A stretch of 64,000 nucleotides of DNA from Flavobacteriales bacterium (GCA_947460825.1 CANHHA010000010.1:18020-82019); one strand, 5' to 3'. Positions 33,474-43,484 are shown, counted from the stretch's first letter. Translations and numbers: made by a program. The notes: generated by a model from the sequence alone, not told the origin.

Positions 33474-34202
33474 ATGGACGCAATACACATTGAAAAAATC
33501 CTCTTTTTGGATATTGAAACGGTACCACAAACCTACAACTACCAAGACCTTGATGAAGCTGCTCGAACCTTATTCGAGGGGAAAAATCGGATGAAAATCA
33601 CCGAAGAAAAACCCGCGGAAATGGTTTATAAAGACCTAGGTGGCATTCAATCTGAATTCGGAAAAATAATTTGTATTTCCGTGGGTATGGTAAAAGACAG
33701 CAGCACGGGAAGAACAATTCGAGTTAAATCTTTTGCGCATGACGACGAGCACACCCTATTAAGTCAATTCAAACGCTTGTTAGACGATCATTACAAAAAC
33801 GCCATTTTGTGCGGGCATAATGCGAAAGAATTTGACTTTCCATACCTCTGTAGAAGGATGTTGATTAATGGAATATCCCTGCCCTTAGTTCTTGATATTG
33901 CAGGTAAAAAACCTTGGGAAATCCGTCATTTAGACACCATGGAGCTTTGGAAATTTGGAGATTACAAAGCATTCACTGGTTTAGCGCTGTTGTGTCATGT
34001 GTTTGGAATTCCTACGCCAAAGGATGATATTACTGGGGCCGATGTAGCTCGGGTATATTACGAAGACAACGATTTAGAACGCATTGCTGTGTACTGTGAA
34101 AAGGACGTTATTGCCTTGATTCAGGTTTATCTGAAAATGCATTTAGAACCCTTAGTTTCCGAAGGAAACATCACCCACGTGCCGCTAAGCCCTCAAGGAT
34201 AA
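33474..34202 (+). CDS. PolB-related 3'-5' exonuclease
   Basis: DEDDy-type nuclease (242 residues): motif I LFLDIETVP (Asp14/Glu16), motif II CGHNAKEFDFPYL, motif III YCEKDVIAL with the expected Tyr-x3-Asp. It matches the predicted exonuclease family related to the PolB proofreading domain (PF10108 by memory). Likely acts in DNA repair or RNA trimming; substrate unknown. Its 3' end overlaps the convergent rsmE gene by 32 nt. Confidence 0.88.
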   Translation: MDAIHIEKILFLDIETVPQTYNYQDLDEAARTLFEGKNRMKITEEKPAEMVYKDLGGIQSEFGKIICISVGMVKDSSTGRTIRVKSFAHDDEHTLLSQFKRLLDDHYKNAILCGHNAKEFDFPYLCRRMLINGISLPLVLDIAGKKPWEIRHLDTMELWKFGDYKAFTGLALLCHVFGIPTPKDDITGADVARVYYEDNDLERIAVYCEKDVIALIQVYLKMHLEPLVSEGNITHVPLSPQG

Positions 34203-34857
34203 TTATCGATTTCAACGCCGCTGTTTCGGTCCGTAACCTCGCGTCTCCCAAGGTAACGGGTCGATAGCTTGCCTTCAAGGTCGCTTTAACCTCATCCGGT
34301 GTAAAATCTCCTTCTGGCCCAATAAGCATTCGAAAGGGTCCACTCGCATCAACCTGATCACGAGGCAATGCATCATCACAATGTGCTACCCAGCCCCCCG
34401 GATGTTTCGTTAAAAATTCGTTCAAGGGTATCGGTGCATCCAGGATGGGTAAATACACCCGCTTGGATTGTTTCATGGCCGATACTGCAATTTTATGAAT
34501 GCGCTCCATATTCACCTTGGTGCGCTCTGAACGTTTGGTTAACATAAATGTAAACTGGGTGCATCCCAATTCCGTTCCTTTTTCTACCAGCCATTCTATA
34601 CGGTCCATATTTTTTGTTGGTGCAACCGCGATGTGAACCGAAACGGAAGGTTCCTCAAAGCAATAATTAAGCACCTTGGCTGTGCATTTTTTAGGATGCG
34701 CGTCGAGTATGGCTGCCGTATATAACCCTCCTTTCCCATCCAAAACCTGAATTTCATCGCCCGGTTGTTTTCTCAACACGCGAATGCAATGCGAAGATTC
34801 TTCCTCGGTGAGAACAAGGGTTTCTGCTGAAGGTAAAAGATAGGGTACGTAAAACAT
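34171..34857 (-). CDS. rsmE: 16S rRNA (uracil-1498-N3)-methyltransferase
   Basis: SPOUT-class enzyme that methylates U1498 of 16S rRNA. The PUA-like N-terminal part (MFYVPYLLPSAETLVLTEEE, HCIRVLRKQPGDEIQVLDG) is followed by the knotted SAM-binding core with LIGPEGDFTPDEV and VTLGDARLRTETAALKSI. I use the ATG giving 228 residues, just 1 nt after the holA stop; a TTG three codons upstream is the only alternative. Confidence 0.95.
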   Translation of the reverse strand: MFYVPYLLPSAETLVLTEEESSHCIRVLRKQPGDEIQVLDGKGGLYTAAILDAHPKKCTAKVLNYCFEEPSVSVHIAVAPTKNMDRIEWLVEKGTELGCTQFTFMLTKRSERTKVNMERIHKIAVSAMKQSKRVYLPILDAPIPLNEFLTKHPGGWVAHCDDALPRDQVDASGPFRMLIGPEGDFTPDEVKATLKASYRPVTLGDARLRTETAALKSIIILEGLAARG

Positions 34858-34858
34858 C

Positions 34859-35857
34859 TTAGGCAATTAATTGAATAACCAACTCTCGCAGCAAGGTATC
34901 ACTTACGTCGCTCGTACTGCCTACTCCTTTAGATTTTAAATCATAGTGATAAAGGAGCTCAATATTTTCAGCAACTTTTTTAGCATTATAGTGATTCCTG
35001 CTATTCATGAGCTCACCGGCAACGAAGGCATGCACATTGATTGCCTTTGCGATCCCCTCTCTACTCTTATCTTGAATAAAATGAATGCGCATCAACTGGG
35101 AGAAAAATTTAAATAGAATCCCAATTACCGGCACCAATTCACCCGCCTTCGGATTAGCCTCAAAATACTTCACAATTTTAAGGGCTTTAAACAGATCTCT
35201 TGCGCCTACCGCATTATTTAATTCAAAAATATTATACTCTTTAGAAATCCCAATGTGCTTTTCAACGAGAACCTCATCAATCTTTTGACCTTCGGGCAGT
35301 ACAATCGCTAATTTATCGATCTCATTGGAGATTCTTGATAAATCATTCCCTATGGACTCGGCAAGAATATGCGGGACTTTCGATGTATGCGTAAAGCCTT
35401 TTGAACTCAAGAGGGAAGTAATCCATTCAGGCAACTGATAATCCCTGATTTTTTCGGCCTTAAAAACCACGCCATGTTGCTGCGCAAGTTTCGCGAATTT
35501 AGTCCGCGAGTCTACCGATTTATATTTATGTGCAATGACAAAAACTGTGCTTGGGACCGATTCGTTGAGGTAACTTTCTAATTCTAACAATTGCTTGAAT
35601 TCTTGGGCTTCTTTTAAAATAACAAGCCGCCGTTCAGCCATCATTGGGTATTGCTTGAGTACACCAAGTAAACTCAATAAATCGGCCTCTTTTCCATAAA
35701 TTACTTGTTGGTTAAAATCTCGCTCATGGGGTTCAAGTACCGTATCTTCAAACAAATCCACCAATTTATCAATGTAATAGGATTCATCTCCATGCAAAAG
35801 ATAGATTGGCTCAAATTCCTTGGCTTTAATTTTCTTCTGTAATGCTTTAAAATCCAT
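34859..35857 (-). CDS. holA: DNA polymerase III delta subunit
   Basis: Clamp-loader subunit that opens the beta clamp. The 332 residues fit the family: IYLLHGDESYYIDKLVDLFE at the N-terminal AAA+ fold, YPMMAERRLVILKEAQEF, EIDKLAIVL, and the C-terminal helical domain (YDLKSKGVGSTSDVSDTLLR). The ATG shares one base with the pepT stop (TAATG), implying coupled translation. Lies in a long minus-strand operon. Confidence 0.95.
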   Translation of the reverse strand: MDFKALQKKIKAKEFEPIYLLHGDESYYIDKLVDLFEDTVLEPHERDFNQQVIYGKEADLLSLLGVLKQYPMMAERRLVILKEAQEFKQLLELESYLNESVPSTVFVIAHKYKSVDSRTKFAKLAQQHGVVFKAEKIRDYQLPEWITSLLSSKGFTHTSKVPHILAESIGNDLSRISNEIDKLAIVLPEGQKIDEVLVEKHIGISKEYNIFELNNAVGARDLFKALKIVKYFEANPKAGELVPVIGILFKFFSQLMRIHFIQDKSREGIAKAINVHAFVAGELMNSRNHYNAKKVAENIELLYHYDLKSKGVGSTSDVSDTLLRELVIQLIA

Positions 35858-37101
35858 TAGCTATGTTTTTCCCAACGTTGAACCAATTCAATTAAGGTAT
35901 TCACTGCGGCTTGCATATCCTGAACTACCACATATTCTTGTCGAGAATGAATGGCCATTTCTCCGGTAAATATATTCGGACAAGGTAAGCCCATAAAGGA
36001 TAAGCGCGAGCCATCTGTACCTCCGCGGATGATAGAACGTTTTGAGGTGATTCCCGCCTTTTCCATGGCTTCAACGACATAATCAGTTACAAATGGACAA
36101 TCCGTTAATATTTCTTTCATATTTCGATATTGTTCCACACGCTCATGCGCCATACGCGCTCCGGGATAGCTGGAAAGCACTTCATTTGCTAGGGTCACTA
36201 ATTGGTCTGCATATTCCGTGAGCTTAGCCGTGATGTGATCCCTTAAAATAATAGATACCGTAGCGGACTCGAGGCTTCCTGAAATAGCTGTGGGATGAAC
36301 AAATCCTTCGCGGTGGCTTGTGGTTTCAGGAGACCAGCGATCGCTTGGCAAGGCCGCAACGAAATCACTTGCCATTTTAATGGCGTGTTGCATTTTACCT
36401 TTTGCATATCCAGGGTGTGCGCTAACGCCAGTAAAGGTAAAGGTCATGGCATCGGCAGAAAATGTTTCATCTTCCACTTCACCCAAGGGACCACCATCCA
36501 GCGTATAGCCATAATCTGCGCCGAGTTTATCCATGTCGAGTTGTTCTACGCCACGGCCAATTTCTTCATCCGGTGTAAATAGAATGCGAATCTTACCGTG
36601 TGGGATTTCGGGATGTGTTAAGAGATATTTTGCTAGTTCCATAATGATGGTAACGCCTGCTTTATCATCAGCGCCTAACAAGGTTAAGCCAGAGGCAGTA
36701 ATTACATCTTGGCCAATTTTCCCGTTTAAATAGGGTTGATTTTCTACCGTAATTACTTGGGTTGTATCATCTGGCAAGGTGATTGGCGACCCATTCCAAG
36801 TGCGGTGAAGGATTGGTTTCACATCTTTCCCGCTACAATCTGGTGCGGTATCCATGTGTGAACAGAAACAAATGGTCGGTAGGTTTTGATTGGTTGAATT
36901 TGACGGAATGGTGGCAAACACGTAGCCCCACGGGTCCATTTCAACGTCAGATGCCCCCATTTCTAATAGTTCTTGGGTCAGTAAGCGGCCTAAGTCTTTT
37001 TGTTTTTCAGAGGAAGGAAAACTGCTCGAGTTTGGATCTGCCTCAGTATCGATGCGCACATATCGCATGAAGCGATCCGCTAATTCTTGTGAAAAATGCA
37101 T
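35857..37101 (-). CDS. pepT: Peptidase T (tripeptide aminopeptidase)
   Basis: M20-family dizinc aminopeptidase that releases N-terminal residues from tripeptides. Metal-binding and catalytic regions are CSHMDTAPDCSG, LGADDKAGVTIIMEL, FTPDEEIGRGVEQ, DGGPLGEVEDE and, near the C-terminus, RGGTDGSRLSFMGLPCPN. The 414-residue length is typical. No signal peptide, so cytoplasmic. A TACTTTCG box lies 15 nt before the ATG. Confidence 0.95.
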   Translation of the reverse strand: MHFSQELADRFMRYVRIDTEADPNSSSFPSSEKQKDLGRLLTQELLEMGASDVEMDPWGYVFATIPSNSTNQNLPTICFCSHMDTAPDCSGKDVKPILHRTWNGSPITLPDDTTQVITVENQPYLNGKIGQDVITASGLTLLGADDKAGVTIIMELAKYLLTHPEIPHGKIRILFTPDEEIGRGVEQLDMDKLGADYGYTLDGGPLGEVEDETFSADAMTFTFTGVSAHPGYAKGKMQHAIKMASDFVAALPSDRWSPETTSHREGFVHPTAISGSLESATVSIILRDHITAKLTEYADQLVTLANEVLSSYPGARMAHERVEQYRNMKEILTDCPFVTDYVVEAMEKAGITSKRSIIRGGTDGSRLSFMGLPCPNIFTGEMAIHSRQEYVVVQDMQAAVNTLIELVQRWEKHS

Positions 37102-37168
37102 GGTGAATGTCTTTCTACGAAAGTACAGAATTCACTTCGGATGAAAAACCAGAAAGGGAATAAAAGCC

Positions 37169-37753
37169 TTAAATTTTATTCACAGCCTGCAGGTGTTCTA
37201 AAAACTGCTTAAAGGCCAATGAACGGTGAGATACCTTGTTTTTTTCAGCGGTAGAAACTTCCGCAAAACTTTTATTCCATCCGATGGGTTGAAAGATGGG
37301 GTCATACCCAAAGCCTTGATCACCTCGGAAATCAGTCAAGATAGTGCCTTTAACCACACCCTCGAAATACAGCGGTTCGGTTCCATCCACATAGGCGATT
37401 ACGGTGCGAAACTGGGCATCTCTGTTGGGAGCATGTTCAAGCAGGGAACGTAGTTTTTCACTGTTGGCTCGGTCATTTTTATCAGGTCCTGCAAAGCGCG
37501 CTGAATGGACGCCAGGTTTACCATTTAAAAACGCTACCTCTAGGCCTGAATCATCCGCAAAGCATGGAATCCCCGTATGTTCAAAGATTGCAATTGCTTT
37601 GAGCAGGGCATTTCCATCCAGGGTCTCTGCCGTTTCCGGAATGTCTTGGGTAAACTGAATATCATTGAGACTCAGCAATTCAAATCCCTTGGGCAATAAG
37701 GCTCGAATTTCGGCAGCTTTGTGTTCGTTTTGTGTTGCGAAAAGTAATTTCAT
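37169..37753 (-). CDS. rdgB: XTP/dITP (non-canonical purine NTP) pyrophosphatase
   Basis: Hydrolyses ITP, XTP and dITP to keep deaminated purines out of DNA and RNA. Conserved blocks are LLFATQNEHKAAEIRAL, FADDSGLEVAFLNGKPGVHS, SARFAG, GFGYDPIF and HRSLAFKQFLEHL. The start MKLLFATQN gives 194 residues, the normal length; an ATG nine codons upstream would add an atypical extension. Confidence 0.96.
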   Translation of the reverse strand: MKLLFATQNEHKAAEIRALLPKGFELLSLNDIQFTQDIPETAETLDGNALLKAIAIFEHTGIPCFADDSGLEVAFLNGKPGVHSARFAGPDKNDRANSEKLRSLLEHAPNRDAQFRTVIAYVDGTEPLYFEGVVKGTILTDFRGDQGFGYDPIFQPIGWNKSFAEVSTAEKNKVSHRSLAFKQFLEHLQAVNKI

Positions 37754-37814
37754 AGGGTAAAAATAAGGGAATTCATCCAATAGGACTGGACAGCAACATG
37801 CGATTCAAGAGAAC

Positions 37815-39383
37815 TCAATCAATCACTTCAAACAACAATCTAACCTTAGGATCAAGGATGTATTCCCATTGCTTACCGCGCATGCCTTCGGGCACCATTA
37901 CGCTTACCTCGCGGTCTTTTACAGAAACCTCTACCCGCTCGATGTTGCCTGATGGGTCTTTGAAATTAATTTCCAAGGGAAATGAAAACAATTCCTGTTG
38001 GGTCTGTGTGAGCACAAGAACGGCATTGCCTTTAGAAACCTCTTTCAAGATTGGATGTCCTCCGCGGTATACCCATTGGGTTCGAAAGAGTTCCAAGTTT
38101 TTTAGCGTATGGGGCTGCATACTTCTAAAAAAGTCTAGCGAATTGGCATTGAGGAACTTATACGTAGCGTAATAATCTCTTAGACCAAGAAAAAAAGCTG
38201 AATCCCCCATTTCGTGACGAAGCATGTGTAAAATCCAGGCTCCTTTCTGATAAGCATTTGGATTAAGTAGTAAATTGAGATTGGTGGTAAGGGAATCCAC
38301 TAGGGGATTTTTAAACGATTCATGAAAACGGATAACCTTTTTACGATCTTCAGCCATTTGCGCTAAGAACGCAATTTCTCCTTCGGCATATTGAATGTAA
38401 ACATTGGTAAGGTACGTAGCAAAGCCCTCGCTGAGCCACAAATGTGCCCAATCACTTTCTGTAACGGTATTCCCAAACCATTGATGTGCGATTTCATGAG
38501 CCACCAGGTGTGTACTTCGTATATCCGCATTAAGTGCTTTTTCATCATAGAAAATACATCCCGCATTTTCCATACCGCCATAACGCGTTGTCGATTGCAC
38601 ATTGTTCAAATTAGGAAAGGGATATTCACCAATTTTGTTAGAAAAAAACGATAAGATCGCTGGAGCTATGCTAAAGGTGGAAAAGCCTTTGATACTGTCT
38701 AAGGGGTACACGGTTGCGGTTATGGGAATCCCGTTTACCACACCAATTTCTTTGGTAACCATGGTGGCCGCACCAATTACAGCGACCTTCGTAGAAATTG
38801 GCACATCCAAACGAAAGGTCCATTCCAACGCATTTCGTTCTGTTTTTGGTGTTTTAGACAACAATTTACCGTTAGCAACGACCAGCATGTCTTCGGGGGC
38901 TTCCACGATAAAATCGTAGGTAGCTTTATCCGATGGATGGTCATTGCATGCATACCAACAGCGGGCTCGATTTGGCCAATTATCTGCAAAAAATGTAGGG
39001 TCTCCATATTTATTTACACCAATAACTAATCCATCACTAGGCTCGCCACTTAGCTGAATAAATAATTGGATATCACCGCGTTGTAGTTGATCGGGTAAGT
39101 CAATATGCAAGTGTTCTGTCGTTTGTCGCCAAGATAAATTTTGATAAGGCGCTGAAACGCTTATTACTTTCATGCCAACCTTATCTTTCTGTATGCCCAT
39201 TAAATCCAGTGACAACGAAGAAGTTTGTTGCGCTAAATGAATGTCTATGGATTCATTCAAACTAATTGTTTTGGAATCTTTTGATAACACCACATTTAAT
39301 GAATAGTGCTGTACATCGATGTTGGATTGCCCAATACAAACGACTGCCTCAAAGCACAAGAAAAGAAACCCTAGTAATTTCAT
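37815..39383 (-). CDS. M1 family zinc aminopeptidase, secreted
   Basis: Metallo-aminopeptidase of the M1 family (522 residues). A signal peptide MKLLGFLFLCFEAVVCIGQ is followed by the N-terminal beta domain, the substrate-binding GGMENAG motif and the zinc site VAHEIAHQWFGN with the downstream Glu in LWLSEGFATYL. It lacks the long C-terminal helical domain of the full-size enzymes. The ATG overlaps the upstream glycosyltransferase stop (ATGA), which fixes the start. Probably periplasmic or surface peptide scavenging. Confidence 0.92.
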   Translation of the reverse strand: MKLLGFLFLCFEAVVCIGQSNIDVQHYSLNVVLSKDSKTISLNESIDIHLAQQTSSLSLDLMGIQKDKVGMKVISVSAPYQNLSWRQTTEHLHIDLPDQLQRGDIQLFIQLSGEPSDGLVIGVNKYGDPTFFADNWPNRARCWYACNDHPSDKATYDFIVEAPEDMLVVANGKLLSKTPKTERNALEWTFRLDVPISTKVAVIGAATMVTKEIGVVNGIPITATVYPLDSIKGFSTFSIAPAILSFFSNKIGEYPFPNLNNVQSTTRYGGMENAGCIFYDEKALNADIRSTHLVAHEIAHQWFGNTVTESDWAHLWLSEGFATYLTNVYIQYAEGEIAFLAQMAEDRKKVIRFHESFKNPLVDSLTTNLNLLLNPNAYQKGAWILHMLRHEMGDSAFFLGLRDYYATYKFLNANSLDFFRSMQPHTLKNLELFRTQWVYRGGHPILKEVSKGNAVLVLTQTQQELFSFPLEINFKDPSGNIERVEVSVKDREVSVMVPEGMRGKQWEYILDPKVRLLFEVID

Positions 39384-40450
39384 GGTGTAAAAAGTGAGCG
39401 GTATTTTTCTTGATTGGCTTGCACAGAAAACCGATTCTGAATGCATGTTTGGGCATTGGCACCAAGCATTCTTCCACGCGATGGATCAGAAAGCAAGGCA
39501 TTCATGAATTCAAACCAATCCTCCGTGGTAGTGGCAATGAATCCATCTTGACCATGTGTTATTATCGACGAATTCACCCCCACATTAGCGGCAATGGTTG
39601 GAATCCCTAGCGCCATATATTGCAAGGCCTTAAAGCCACATTTCCCCTTGGCCCATTCGGTATCCTCAAGGGGCATAACCCCCATTTCAAATTGACTTAA
39701 GTCTTCAATTTCTGTGGATTTATTCCAGCGAACAAACCGCAGATTGGGAATGGGAAAGGATGGCGGTTCATTGGAAATCACTACAAATTCAAAGGCATGA
39801 ACAGCCGCTAATTTTTCTAAGGCAGGAACGATTGGTTTTAAATAATCTACGGTAGTATGCGTTCCAGTCCAACCAATAATTGGAACCGTAGGACGGGTGT
39901 GATCCGCGTGTAAGGCATGATAATCCATGTCAATGGTCGTGGGAATAACATCCACATGTGCATTATACCTTGATGCATACGAAGCTAAAAATTCATTTCC
40001 TACAGAAACTCGGTATGCCCAACGAATAATGAATTTTACTTTCCAATACCCTTTCAAGCGGTGAATGAACCGATGTTGTTTGCTATAATTTGGCAACCAA
40101 ATGGCATCATCAAAATCATATACAATTCGTTTTCTTAACACCTTAGCAATCAGCCACTCAAAAATCGGAGGTCCGACCGGTGCCGCTTCGCGATGAATGA
40201 ATACAAAATCCACAGAAATCAACCTTGCCAAGAGCATAACCCGTCGAATGAATCCCAGTAGGATTTGAAATGATTTGGCTAAAGGCTTATTCGACTGATA
40301 AAATATTTCCCAAGCGCTTGAACTTAAAAAGGGATAAGAGGTGGTATGAATGTGCTGAGTATCCAGCCACGAGAGATACTGCTCTACCCGAAAACGTTGC
40401 GAAGGGGCTTCACCCAAGGGATACGGACAAAGAATAGCCACCTTAATCAT
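39380..40450 (-). CDS. GT4-type glycosyltransferase
   Basis: GT-B enzyme (356 residues from MIKVAILCPYPLG, where the start overlaps the upstream gene by 8 nt). It has GEAPSQRFRVEQYLSWL near the N-terminus, KRIVYDFDDAIWLPN, the donor-half segment PIIGWTGTHTTVDYLKPIV, and the KCGFKALQYMALGIPTIAA signature with its donor-binding Glu-like region replaced by KCGFK. Likely acts on a surface polysaccharide or glycoprotein glycan; substrate unknown. Coupled to the M1 peptidase gene downstream. Confidence 0.85.
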   Translation of the reverse strand: MIKVAILCPYPLGEAPSQRFRVEQYLSWLDTQHIHTTSYPFLSSSAWEIFYQSNKPLAKSFQILLGFIRRVMLLARLISVDFVFIHREAAPVGPPIFEWLIAKVLRKRIVYDFDDAIWLPNYSKQHRFIHRLKGYWKVKFIIRWAYRVSVGNEFLASYASRYNAHVDVIPTTIDMDYHALHADHTRPTVPIIGWTGTHTTVDYLKPIVPALEKLAAVHAFEFVVISNEPPSFPIPNLRFVRWNKSTEIEDLSQFEMGVMPLEDTEWAKGKCGFKALQYMALGIPTIAANVGVNSSIITHGQDGFIATTTEDWFEFMNALLSDPSRGRMLGANAQTCIQNRFSVQANQEKYRSLFTP

Positions 40451-41654
40451 TGGGTAAGATTTTTGTATAAACCTGTTGATACGCAGCAATGCCCTGTTCA
40501 AGTCCTAAGGTGCGTATGGCATATGTTCGAATGGCAATTGAATCAAAGCGCATGCGTTGAAAATCCATTACCGAGGAAGGAATATCATCCCAGGAGTTAA
40601 TGCAAATCCCGGCGAGACCTTCTTGGATTAGGGCCTGCGAATCCCCAATGCCTACATTGCTTATTACAGGTACTCCCATCGCCAAGGACTCGCCTAATTT
40701 AACCGGTGACGAGGCACGTTTAGAAAACGCCGGCTCTATGAACTGAATGCTCGCTTGGGCCATATTAAGAAATGAAGGCACCTCATGATGGGGTGCGCTG
40801 TGAATAATCACCCGGGAAGAAAGCGATTGATTTGAATTAACTATTGCTGAAGCTGCGGTTGTATCTTTGGTGAGAATCAAAAAATACCACGTGGGATCTA
40901 GCGCAGATAAGGCATTAAAAAAAATAAGTTCTTGGTCGAGGCGATACCACGTTCCCACAGAGCCCACATGAATTAACACCTTACCCTCCTCCGGTATACC
41001 CAAGAATCGTTTTAGGTTCAATGATGGGTTCTCGGGTTGAAATAACTCCGAATCAACACAACACGGAATTACGGTTGATTTATGTTCCAAGATACTTGAA
41101 CCGTAACGTTCAGAAAGGGCCTTAATCCCATCGTGCGTGAGGGAAACCAGTGCATCACTATAGTGAACAAACTCCTTTTCCTTTCGGAGGAAGTAGCAGT
41201 ATATCCATCGATACAGGAGTTTATGTTGCGGCCATAAGTTCCCATCAACCCGCTCATCTGCCCACAGGCCACGCATATCGAAAATTACCTTTCTACCTTG
41301 GTTAAGAGACATGGCTACCAGCATGGGAAGGTAACTTCGGCAATGAATAATTGTGTGAGCGCTTGTGAGTGTCTTCTTCGCTGCACGTTTCATCCTCCAA
41401 AGATCATATACCGTTGAGAACACGGCCGGTTTCTTAGTATAGGAAAGCGGAATCCACTGGATATTTCTGCCTTCAATTTGTTGAAGAACGTGATGTTTAT
41501 ATTCAGATAAGGCCTCTTTTTTTTCAAAGGAAATGATAACGAAGCCCATCCCTTGTTGTTCCAGTCCGAGCAGATAGGGCAAGATTTGAGCTTGTCCCAA
41601 GGGGTCGGTTAATCCGTCGTAGGTTAAATAAAGGGCTTTCCCGTGGAGGTCCAT
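40443..41654 (-). CDS. GT4-type glycosyltransferase
   Basis: 403-residue GT-B enzyme. N-terminal region YLTYDGLTDPLGQAQILPYL is characteristic of a Bacteroidota GT4 subgroup, followed by RSYLPMLVAMSLNQGRKVIF and the donor half VLIHVGSVGTWYRLDQELIF, with RASSPVKLGESLAMGVPVIS as the nucleotide-sugar site. It lies 3 nt after the Omp85-like gene and overlaps the next glycosyltransferase by 8 nt, so the two transferases probably act on the same glycan. Confidence 0.87.
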   Translation of the reverse strand: MDLHGKALYLTYDGLTDPLGQAQILPYLLGLEQQGMGFVIISFEKKEALSEYKHHVLQQIEGRNIQWIPLSYTKKPAVFSTVYDLWRMKRAAKKTLTSAHTIIHCRSYLPMLVAMSLNQGRKVIFDMRGLWADERVDGNLWPQHKLLYRWIYCYFLRKEKEFVHYSDALVSLTHDGIKALSERYGSSILEHKSTVIPCCVDSELFQPENPSLNLKRFLGIPEEGKVLIHVGSVGTWYRLDQELIFFNALSALDPTWYFLILTKDTTAASAIVNSNQSLSSRVIIHSAPHHEVPSFLNMAQASIQFIEPAFSKRASSPVKLGESLAMGVPVISNVGIGDSQALIQEGLAGICINSWDDIPSSVMDFQRMRFDSIAIRTYAIRTLGLEQGIAAYQQVYTKILPND

Positions 41655-41657
41655 GCC

Positions 41658-43361
41658 TCAAAAATAGGCAATATAACCGAAGTGGATTTTTCCGGAACGG
41701 GCATCAAAGGGATTATTTTTTTCAAGACCCAGGGCGTAGGCTAAGGAAAAAATACCGACGGTTGAACCAATATTTGCTCCAACCCCAAAGCCCATCGGCG
41801 TATCTTTTTGGTAGCTGTTGTTGCTTCTGTTTTCATAGATGGATTGATCGAAGAACGCAAAAACAGCCGAATTCTGGTCGAGTAAATAGCGCAGTTCCAC
41901 TTGATTTACACTTTTAGTAGTGGCAAGAAATTGTTCTTCGTTAAAGCCTCGCTGGGTACTCAATCCACCAAATCGATAACACTCATTTGAAAAAATGGTA
42001 GGTGCCAAATAGGTATCAAAAGACACCTGATAACGGATGACCCACCGCTTGTGTATGGGAATGAAATGCTCCAGATTCGCGGAAACTTTAGCATTGACAA
42101 CCTTTCCCGATGAATCGTTCAACACACTCCGCTGCCCCATGAATCCATCCAGTTGAAAGGAAAGTCCTGACCGTGGATTGGGTAAATAATCCAATTTCTT
42201 ATAGCTAACACCAAGTCCGTACATGGAATTTTTCAGGGAGGTCACATTCAAGAACTCCGCACTGCTGTTAGCCGCATACAATCGATTACTTCCGAAATAG
42301 GAAAACATCCCTTTAAGCTGCCAATGCCTACCCACCTGATATTGAATTCCAAGCGTTGATTTCAGTTCTAGAAAGGTAGAATCACGTTTATATAAATTTA
42401 ATTTCACTTCGGTTCCGAGTAAAGAATTAAAGAGGTAGGGATAGAGTAAGCGGAGATTAAGGAGTTGGGTCGCTGGTTTAATGCTTCGCCAGTTGAAATC
42501 CAGTTGCTCCGCTCGACGCAAGGCGTTGTTGAGTTTCAGCTGTAATTCACCGGTTAATCCAATTTTCTGGCTCACAGGATTCGGTTGTAAACCTAACACA
42601 CCATTAACATTGGAAGATTTGGAGGCCTTCAAATACAGAAAAAGAGTCATGCCATCCTTCGAAAATACAAAATCTGAAGGTTTTATCGCATCAATAAAAG
42701 TCAACTGCTCAATGCGTGCATCGACGTCTTTGAGCTTATCTATGGAAAACAAATCGCCTGAACGAATTCCGATAATTTGTTGAATAGGTTTCAATGCAAT
42801 GGAGGAATCTCCTTTAATTACAATTTCTTTCCATTGCATTCTGCGTCCTTTAATCAAGGAGACCTGTAATGAAATCAATCCCTTGGAAAACCCCAAGGAA
42901 TCAAAGTCGTATTCGGCAAAGGGGTATCCATTATTTTGAAAGGTACGAATGACTTGTTCTAATGCTGAGGCATAAGCACTGGGGGATTTAAACAAAAAGG
43001 CATCAGCGACACGCACTGCTGAACGCGCGTATTCCTCAAACCAAGGAACAAGCTCCGGGGAAAGTGAAAGTTGAACCCCCTTAAATTTTTCACCGGTAAT
43101 TACCTCGACCCTAATATTCGGTGCTGCTTTGAGCGAATCAACATGGAGTGTGGCCGTATAATACCCGAGTTCTGTTAAATACAAGGACGCTTGATTTAAT
43201 TCCATGGCTAGGAATTGACGTGATGAAAGGGTATGAGGTTTTTTAAAAAACGCAGAAGAAGAAGCGTCAGAAGGGACTGAAAATAAATAGCTTACACTCA
43301 TGTTTTGGGCAAAAAACCCTAAAACAACGAGCAGGCTACTCAGTAAAACTACATACTTCAT
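41658..43361 (-). CDS. Omp85/BamA-superfamily outer membrane protein
   Basis: 567 residues with a signal peptide (MKYVVLLSSLLVVLGFFAQ), an N-terminal periplasmic part about 40-250 that looks like two POTRA domains (NGYPFAEYDFDSLGF; GIRSGDLFSIDKLKDVDARI), then a beta-barrel ending in a terminal Phe (FGYIAYF). The barrel contains GGLSTQRGFNEEQ, the Omp85 L6-loop motif (RGF). Much shorter than BamA (about 800), so closer to TamA- or FhaC-like members. May insert or export a protein, or serve the adjacent glycan genes; function unknown. Confidence 0.85.
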   Translation of the reverse strand: MKYVVLLSSLLVVLGFFAQNMSVSYLFSVPSDASSSAFFKKPHTLSSRQFLAMELNQASLYLTELGYYTATLHVDSLKAAPNIRVEVITGEKFKGVQLSLSPELVPWFEEYARSAVRVADAFLFKSPSAYASALEQVIRTFQNNGYPFAEYDFDSLGFSKGLISLQVSLIKGRRMQWKEIVIKGDSSIALKPIQQIIGIRSGDLFSIDKLKDVDARIEQLTFIDAIKPSDFVFSKDGMTLFLYLKASKSSNVNGVLGLQPNPVSQKIGLTGELQLKLNNALRRAEQLDFNWRSIKPATQLLNLRLLYPYLFNSLLGTEVKLNLYKRDSTFLELKSTLGIQYQVGRHWQLKGMFSYFGSNRLYAANSSAEFLNVTSLKNSMYGLGVSYKKLDYLPNPRSGLSFQLDGFMGQRSVLNDSSGKVVNAKVSANLEHFIPIHKRWVIRYQVSFDTYLAPTIFSNECYRFGGLSTQRGFNEEQFLATTKSVNQVELRYLLDQNSAVFAFFDQSIYENRSNNSYQKDTPMGFGVGANIGSTVGIFSLAYALGLEKNNPFDARSGKIHFGYIAYF

Positions 43362-43484
43362 TCTACGTGTAACACTTTATTTGAATATTAAATTATCAAC
43401 ATTCGAGCAACCTTTTCACAAATTTTGTAACTTTATATCGTCAAGACTCGTTAGAGGAAACACAAACAACAAAAACACACAATT

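Noticed and set aside
39380..39446. Longer start for the M1 aminopeptidase
   Set aside because: The extra 21 residues precede a perfect signal peptide, and the inner ATG forms an ATGA overlap with the upstream gene.
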